From Pyrodictiaceae archaeon (GTDB lineage: Archaea > Thermoproteota > Thermoprotei_A > Sulfolobales > Pyrodictiaceae), in assembly GCA_027033675.1 (NCBI GenBank), contig JALVKZ010000220.1, forward strand, positions 1 through 9,106: a stretch of DNA of 9,106 nucleotides. Direction: 5' to 3'. The notes under the pieces are model-generated. The model did not search any database and had not been told where the DNA came from. It saw only the letters and a list, made by a program, of their open reading frames with translations. Each line of letters opens with the position of its first letter. Within the stretch, counting starts at the first letter, position 1. This document shows positions 6,777-9,106 of this stretch, piece by piece. The translations under genes and the position numbers were made by a program.

Positions 6777-7028
6777 ATGTCTGAGGCAGAGGAGTCAATA
6801 ATTGCTGAAGAGACTGGGGCAAGTGAGACTAGCAGCGCTGAAGGAGAAGAAATAGAAGAAGCAATTGATATTGACATAAACGCGTCACTACTTGAAGCAA
6901 TGGTAAGGCGCACAGAGATTCTAGAGAAGGTTCTACGCGGAGAACTTAGCGTAGAAGATGCCGTTTCCTCATTACAAGCAGTGGCTATACCTACCATTGG
7001 CTCGAAGAGACGTAAAAAGAAGAAATAG
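6777..7028 (+). CDS. rpo13: DNA-directed RNA polymerase subunit Rpo13
   Basis: An 83-residue protein in three parts: an acidic, Ser/Glu-rich N-terminus (1-33), a helical core with the pattern LLEAMVRRTEILEKVLRGEL then SVEDA (38-62), and a strongly basic tail SKRRKKKK (76-83). Sulfolobus Rpo13 has the same order, an acidic disordered head, a helix-turn-helix core with TEIWDNLLNGKISVDEA as I recall it, and a Lys-rich tail that contacts downstream DNA. The spacing between TEI and SVEDA matches closely. Rpo13 is an archaea-specific polymerase subunit found in part of the Crenarchaeota. Start ATG 6777 has AAGGTGA six bases upstream and its own TATA box, so it is probably transcribed separately from cedB, which ends 79 bases earlier. 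Confidence 0.85.
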   Translation: MSEAEESIIAEETGASETSSAEGEEIEEAIDIDINASLLEAMVRRTEILEKVLRGELSVEDAVSSLQAVAIPTIGSKRRKKKK

Positions 7029-7062
7029 CCAAAAAGTGTGGCTAGAATACCTTCTTTATTTC
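7012..7062. terminator. Convergent termination region between rpo13 and the 126-residue gene
   Basis: The two genes converge with 13 bases between them. TAGCC (7026-7030) and GGCTA (7040-7044) form an inverted repeat that contains both TAG stop codons. Pyrimidine-rich tracts follow in each direction: CTTCTTTATTTC (7051-7062) on the + strand, and TTTTT (7035-7031) then a T-rich run within the complement of the rpo13 lysine codons on the minus strand. Archaeal termination depends mainly on T-runs, so this is plausible but unproven. Confidence 0.4.
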
Positions 7063-7422
7063 AACCTCGTATCCTAACTGTTCTAAAGCTCGACTAATCA
7101 CGTCCTCCTTAATACGCCTATCAAATACTATTACAACATATTTTTCGTTATTCTCTTTTAGCAATTTAACTTTGTCAACAATTGCCTCGCCTCTAATATA
7201 GTCATCGGCTCTGTGTGGCGGCGCAAGATAATCCTTAAATTTTTTCCTCATATAGTCGAAGAATTCATCGAAATTTCTGATATACCTGAGCGTCTCTTGG
7301 ATATCATTAGGTTTCTTACCCAGTATCTCGGTAAGTGCTTGAAGAAGCCTCTCAGCATCCTCTCTAGGAAGTTTTACTAACTTGTACTTCGCGAAATCAA
7401 TTTCTATAGCTATTCGCTTCAT
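7042..7422 (-). CDS. Conserved-looking 126-residue protein of unknown function
   Basis: I do not recognise this protein. It is soluble, highly charged and looks like an alpha/beta fold. It begins with a strand (MKRIAIEID), then a helix (PREDAERLLQALTEILG, about 19-35), an amphipathic Phe/Tyr-rich helix (FDEFFDYMRKKFKDYL, 51-66), a strand KYVVIVFD (93-100), a helix (KEDVISRALEQLG) and a final strand YEVEIKKVF. The C-terminal strand-helix-strand is ferredoxin-like in pattern, but no catalytic residues stand out and there is no signal peptide or membrane span. Start ATG 7422 has a GAGG-type purine stretch within 15 bases upstream and a possible TATA box at 7467-7474. It converges on rpo13. Codon use and protein-like composition support a real gene. 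Confidence 0.8.
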   Translation of the reverse strand: MKRIAIEIDFAKYKLVKLPREDAERLLQALTEILGKKPNDIQETLRYIRNFDEFFDYMRKKFKDYLAPPHRADDYIRGEAIVDKVKLLKENNEKYVVIVFDRRIKEDVISRALEQLGYEVEIKKVF

Positions 7423-7466
7423 CTCCTATCCCTCAATAAACCCCTTAGAGGATAACACACAAGCAC

Positions 7467-7474
7467 AATAAATA
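7467..7474 (-). promoter_or_regulatory. Possible TATA box of the 126-residue gene
   Basis: TATTTATT on the minus strand, about 45-52 bases before ATG 7422, predicting a transcript start near 7445 and a leader of about 23 bases. The stretch is also an AATAAATA on the + strand, so direction is uncertain. Confidence 0.3.
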
Positions 7475-7560
7475 GCTAAAGAGATCTTTAACGGCGTCAT
7501 CCCTCTGAGCGGCCTACTCTACGGGGCCTTGTAAGAGATGTGCCCCGCCGCGATTACCGC
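7475..7560 (-). ncRNA. Candidate structured RNA or structured leader in a GC-rich block
   Basis: This non-coding stretch is visibly more GC-rich than its surroundings. It contains nested complementary arms: 7509-7513 with 7547-7551 (GCGGC/GCCGC) and 7523-7527 with 7542-7546 (GGGGC/GCCCC), a 9-base bulge on one side and a 14-base loop. GCGG at 7509-7512 could instead pair with CCGC at 7557-7560. A good minus-strand TATA box (7586-7579) would start a transcript near 7560, and the palindrome at 7477-7490 followed by a T-rich tract could end it. It resembles no tRNA, SRP, RNase P or 5S RNA. It could also be the 5' leader of the 126-residue gene. Confidence 0.28.
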
Positions 7561-7578
7561 TTGTCATCGGTCAGCCAT

Positions 7579-7586
7579 CTATATAA
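7579..7586 (-). promoter_or_regulatory. TATA box facing the GC-rich block
   Basis: TTATATAG on the minus strand, within a longer AATATTATATAG. The predicted start is around 7558-7562, at the edge of the GC-rich hairpin block. There is no protein start within 130 bases downstream. Confidence 0.4.
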
Positions 7587-7613
7587 TATTCTCATAGGAT
7601 TCACGTAATAACG

Positions 7614-7620
7614 CTTTAAG
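7614..7620 (+). promoter_or_regulatory. Possible TATA box of the Cys-rich gene
   Basis: CTTTAAG, predicting transcription from about 7640-7644. That lies just after the upstream TTG candidate start (7638), which favours the ATG at 7674 as the true start of the gene. Confidence 0.35.
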
Positions 7621-7673
7621 GCCTTGCTCTTTTTAGTTTGCCCCAAGCATCAATAGGGATACCGGGAACGAAA

Positions 7674-7913
7674 ATGAGTATCTATTGGGAAAGATGTGAT
7701 GTATGCGGGAGACATAGACCTACGCGTCAATGCTGGCTTCATCCAGAGAGAAGTGTTTGTCCATATTGTTGCTTAGCTTGCCCAGAACGAAACCAGTGTC
7801 CTCGGCCAGCCTGGTTTCCCTCATTAAGAGGAGTAGTACCTAGAGCAGCGGAGACCAAGGAGGAGGCAAAGAAAGCACTTGAAGAACTATTAAGGAAGCT
7901 AGAAGAAGGTTAG
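7674..7913 (+). CDS. Small Cys-rich, putative zinc-binding protein
   Basis: With ATG 7674 this is a 79-residue protein; a TTG at 7638 in the same frame would add 12 residues. Residues 8-42 contain eight cysteines (C8, C11, C20, C29, C32, C33, C36, C42) and two histidines (H14, H23), in CxxC pairs typical of zinc ribbons, for example CDVCG and CPYCCLAC. Two Zn sites are possible. A Trp/Pro-rich linker follows and then a charged helix (about 62-79, KEEAKKALEELLRKLEEG) suited to protein contact. I do not recognise the family. It could be a small nucleic-acid-binding or adaptor protein; with eight close cysteines an Fe-S cluster is also conceivable. The ATG is preferred because the nearby TATA box places the transcript start after the TTG. 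Its stop overlaps the pcn stop region by 4 bases. Confidence 0.75.
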   Translation: MSIYWERCDVCGRHRPTRQCWLHPERSVCPYCCLACPERNQCPRPAWFPSLRGVVPRAAETKEEAKKALEELLRKLEEG

Positions 7914-8671
7914 ATTCTAGGAGATACCCAGTACACGAGTATGCCTCCGCCAGGTAGATCGAAGCTAAGTCTCATAGGAAGCGATTCTCCATATTGCAGG
8001 GTTACTGTATCGGCCGCACTGGCTGCCTTCAGCGTAGCCTTCAATAGATCTATAGAGTACTTAGCTGATATAGGGGGATTTCCGCTAACATCTAAGCTAA
8101 GCAGCGGATCCCCTTGTACTAAGACACCACGATAACGTTTTTGAGTAGTTTCAGCTAGGACCTCTATTTTATCCTCGTACGTTTTGAATTCCACTTCATC
8201 ACTAACTATTTTAGCATCATTAATTACATTCTTGAAGTCCTCTGCCATCATGCGCGCAGTTACGCTTAGCTCTACTTGAGGCTCACTTAGTTCCTCAACT
8301 ATACCTTCCCGAAGAGCTACATAAAATGACCGAACTACACCCGTCTTTTTATCATGAAAGTTTATCTCTAATCTACGGTGCTCCTCATCAAGTTTTAGCT
8401 CAACAATATCATTACGCGTACCTCGCTTGGCAATTCTGTTTAATTCGTCGGCGCTGACTATGAAGGTTTTCTTGTCCTCTGCTAGCTCAAAAGAGTCAAA
8501 GACCGTTGATGGGAGGCGTAGAACTATCATTGTAGTCTTATCAGGCGTTAGCGCCTTGACTTCAAGCCCCTCGGCCGTAGCTACAAAGGGTACCTCGTCC
8601 ATTACCTTCGCAAGCGTCTGAACCATGTATTTAAACTTCGTAGCTGCAGGGTAAATGGCTCTAAAGCTCAT
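7910..8671 (-). CDS. pcn: DNA polymerase sliding clamp (PCNA)
   Basis: A 253-residue protein of normal PCNA length. It begins AIYPAATKFKYMVQTL, has AEGLEVKALTPDKTTMIVLRL (residues 33-53) as in the first domain of archaeal clamps, an interdomain connecting loop around 120-134, and the C-terminal signature ending YWVSPRI (247-253), equivalent to the usual (A/S)PRI. PCNA encircles DNA and tethers polymerase, ligase and FEN1 through PIP boxes. Crenarchaea usually have two or three paralogues forming heterotrimers. The LTPDKTTMIVLRLP stretch looks closest to the Sulfolobus PCNA1 type from memory, but the assignment is weak. Start ATG 8671 has GGGTGA (8680-8675) 3 bases upstream and a clear TATA box at 8724-8715. 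The gene converges on the Cys-rich gene with overlapping stops. Confidence 0.97.
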   Translation of the reverse strand: MSFRAIYPAATKFKYMVQTLAKVMDEVPFVATAEGLEVKALTPDKTTMIVLRLPSTVFDSFELAEDKKTFIVSADELNRIAKRGTRNDIVELKLDEEHRRLEINFHDKKTGVVRSFYVALREGIVEELSEPQVELSVTARMMAEDFKNVINDAKIVSDEVEFKTYEDKIEVLAETTQKRYRGVLVQGDPLLSLDVSGNPPISAKYSIDLLKATLKAASAADTVTLQYGESLPMRLSFDLPGGGILVYWVSPRI

Positions 8672-8714
8672 GCCTCACCCTCCGTACGTTATTCTTAGTA
8701 GAGAGCTTTCAGCT

Positions 8715-8724
8715 TTATTTATAT
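8715..8724 (-). promoter_or_regulatory. TATA box of pcn, possibly shared with the divergent sRNA
   Basis: ATATAAATAA on the minus strand predicts transcription from about 8695 and a leader of some 25 bases carrying GGGTGA. Read on the + strand the same stretch is TTATTTATAT, about 25 bases before the C/D box RNA candidate, so one AT element might serve both directions. Confidence 0.6.
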
Positions 8725-8746
8725 CTAGGGACTTAAGCTAATAATC

Positions 8747-8815
8747 GGCGATGATGGCGCTCTACCCGCCTTGACTAGCACTACGAGAGATGAAGAACTA
8801 ACCACCGACTGAGCC
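8747..8815 (+). ncRNA. C/D box guide sRNA candidate
   Basis: The elements occur in canonical order and spacing: C box ATGATGG (8751-8757, one mismatch to RUGAUGA), 13-base guide, D' box TTGA (8771-8774), 12-base spacer, C' box GAGATGA (8787-8793, one mismatch), 15-base guide, D box CTGA (8809-8812). GGC (8747-8749) and GCC (8813-8815) close a short terminal stem. The length of about 69 bases is normal for archaeal C/D sRNAs, which direct 2'-O-methylation of rRNA or tRNA with L7Ae, Nop5 and fibrillarin. By the N+5 rule the D guide would target a U within a site matching CGGUGGUUAGUU, and the D' guide a G within GGCGGGUAGAGCG. The second resembles a conserved GGGUAGAGC stretch of large-subunit rRNA as I recall it, to be checked. 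Confidence 0.6.
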
Positions 8816-8848
8816 GGCCATAAGTGGAGCATTGTATAACCTTAACAT

Positions 8849-9106
8849 TTAATATATCTTAATCCATGGATACTTGTTGCCGATATGCTCAGAAGCTATT
8901 TGTCTAAATCTAATGCTATCATTCAACATGTAGACATTATTAAACATTACATAGACTTCCTTTAAGCCTTTATACGTCTCTAGGTAATCAGATATTTTAT
9001 TAACTAATGTGAATAAATCGTCATCTGTGTACTTATACCTATAATTTACCTCCCTTCCCCCTAGACCGTGGAGCCTAAAGTACAGAACTGTTTGTTCCTC
9101 GCAAAT
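8849..9106 (-). CDS. C-terminal part of a DUF72 (YecE-like) family protein
   Basis: A frame open from the right window edge to a TAA at 8851-8849, giving the last 85 residues. YFRLHGLGG, then NYRYKYTDDDL, then VYVMFNN followed by LNDSIRFRQI matches the conserved C-terminal pattern of the DUF72 family (LRLHG, YxYxYxxxEL, VyvyFNNxxxxxAxxNA). The family is thought to have a TIM-barrel fold; its biochemical role is not established. Here ND replaces the more usual NA near the last helix. The start and roughly two thirds of the protein lie outside the window. The end is 34 bases from the C/D box RNA candidate, which runs towards it. Confidence 0.85.
   Translation of the reverse strand: MCEEQTVLYFRLHGLGGREVNYRYKYTDDDLFTLVNKISDYLETYKGLKEVYVMFNNVYMLNDSIRFRQIASEHIGNKYPWIKIY

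Noticed and set aside
6734..6997. Open frame of 87 codons on the - strand opposite rpo13
   Set aside because: Low-complexity Ser-rich mirror of the Glu-rich rpo13 sequence.
7490..7560. tRNA, possibly intron-containing
   Set aside because: No T-loop GTTCRANYC, no D-loop pattern, and no acceptor stem could be formed.
7490..7592. C/D box sRNA in the GC-rich block
   Set aside because: GATGA and CTGA occur, but not in C-D'-C'-D order or with guide-length spacing, so it is reported only as an unclassified structure.
7941..8621. Two 64-codon open frames on the + strand inside pcn
   Set aside because: Antisense to an unmistakable PCNA coding sequence.
1..9106. CRISPR arrays, insertion sequences, attachment sites, replication origin
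   Set aside because: No regularly spaced repeats, transposase motifs, tRNA-associated repeats or origin-type repeat clusters were seen on either strand.

Overview
The window reads as a stretch of a hyperthermophilic crenarchaeon (Thermoproteota), most likely of Desulfurococcales type. This rests on several things: an Rpo13-type RNA polymerase subunit, an archaeal PCNA sliding clamp, GGTGA-type ribosome binding sites, short leaders with TATA boxes about 25 bases upstream, many Ile/ATA-rich membrane proteins, a C/D box guide RNA candidate, and genes resembling the crenarchaeal Ced DNA-import machinery. No bacterial-type promoters, insertion sequences, tRNAs, rRNAs or CRISPR arrays were seen. 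All family assignments come from reading motifs; no database search was possible.

Region 1-2002 (minus strand) is a tight run of membrane-protein genes. In transcription order they are a 91-residue two-helix pilin-like protein (CedA1-like), a 481-residue polytopic membrane protein with a Cys-containing extracytoplasmic domain (CedA-like), a 56-residue two-helix protein (CedA2-like), and the start of another hydrophobic protein cut by the window edge. Gaps are 16, 18 and 4 bases, and each gene after the first has its own GGTGAT ribosome binding site. Upstream in the same direction lies a 939-residue Lhr-type superfamily 2 helicase (2060-4879). Diverging from it is a membrane-anchored HerA/VirB4-type ATPase with about six N-terminal membrane segments (CedB-like, 4910-6697). 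Together these look like a complete Ced locus: pilus subunit, membrane channel, small accessory subunit and motor, with a helicase embedded in it. In Sulfolobus the Ced system imports chromosomal DNA from partner cells for recombinational repair, and it is related to bacterial conjugation machinery.

Region 6698-9106 is information-processing housekeeping. It holds rpo13, a convergent 126-residue protein of unknown function, a small Cys-rich putative zinc protein, the PCNA gene (pcn) whose stop codon overlaps the Cys-rich gene's stop, a C/D box sRNA candidate diverging from pcn, and the C-terminal part of a DUF72-family protein running off the right edge. The 7423-7673 gap contains a GC-rich, hairpin-forming block behind a good minus-strand TATA box, a candidate structured RNA or leader.

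The points most worth following up are the Ced-like locus itself, the resemblance of the CedA N-terminus to the CedA1 pilin, a perfect 20-bp inverted repeat inside cedA, two small genes at the left edge that length-based gene finding would miss, and the two RNA candidates.
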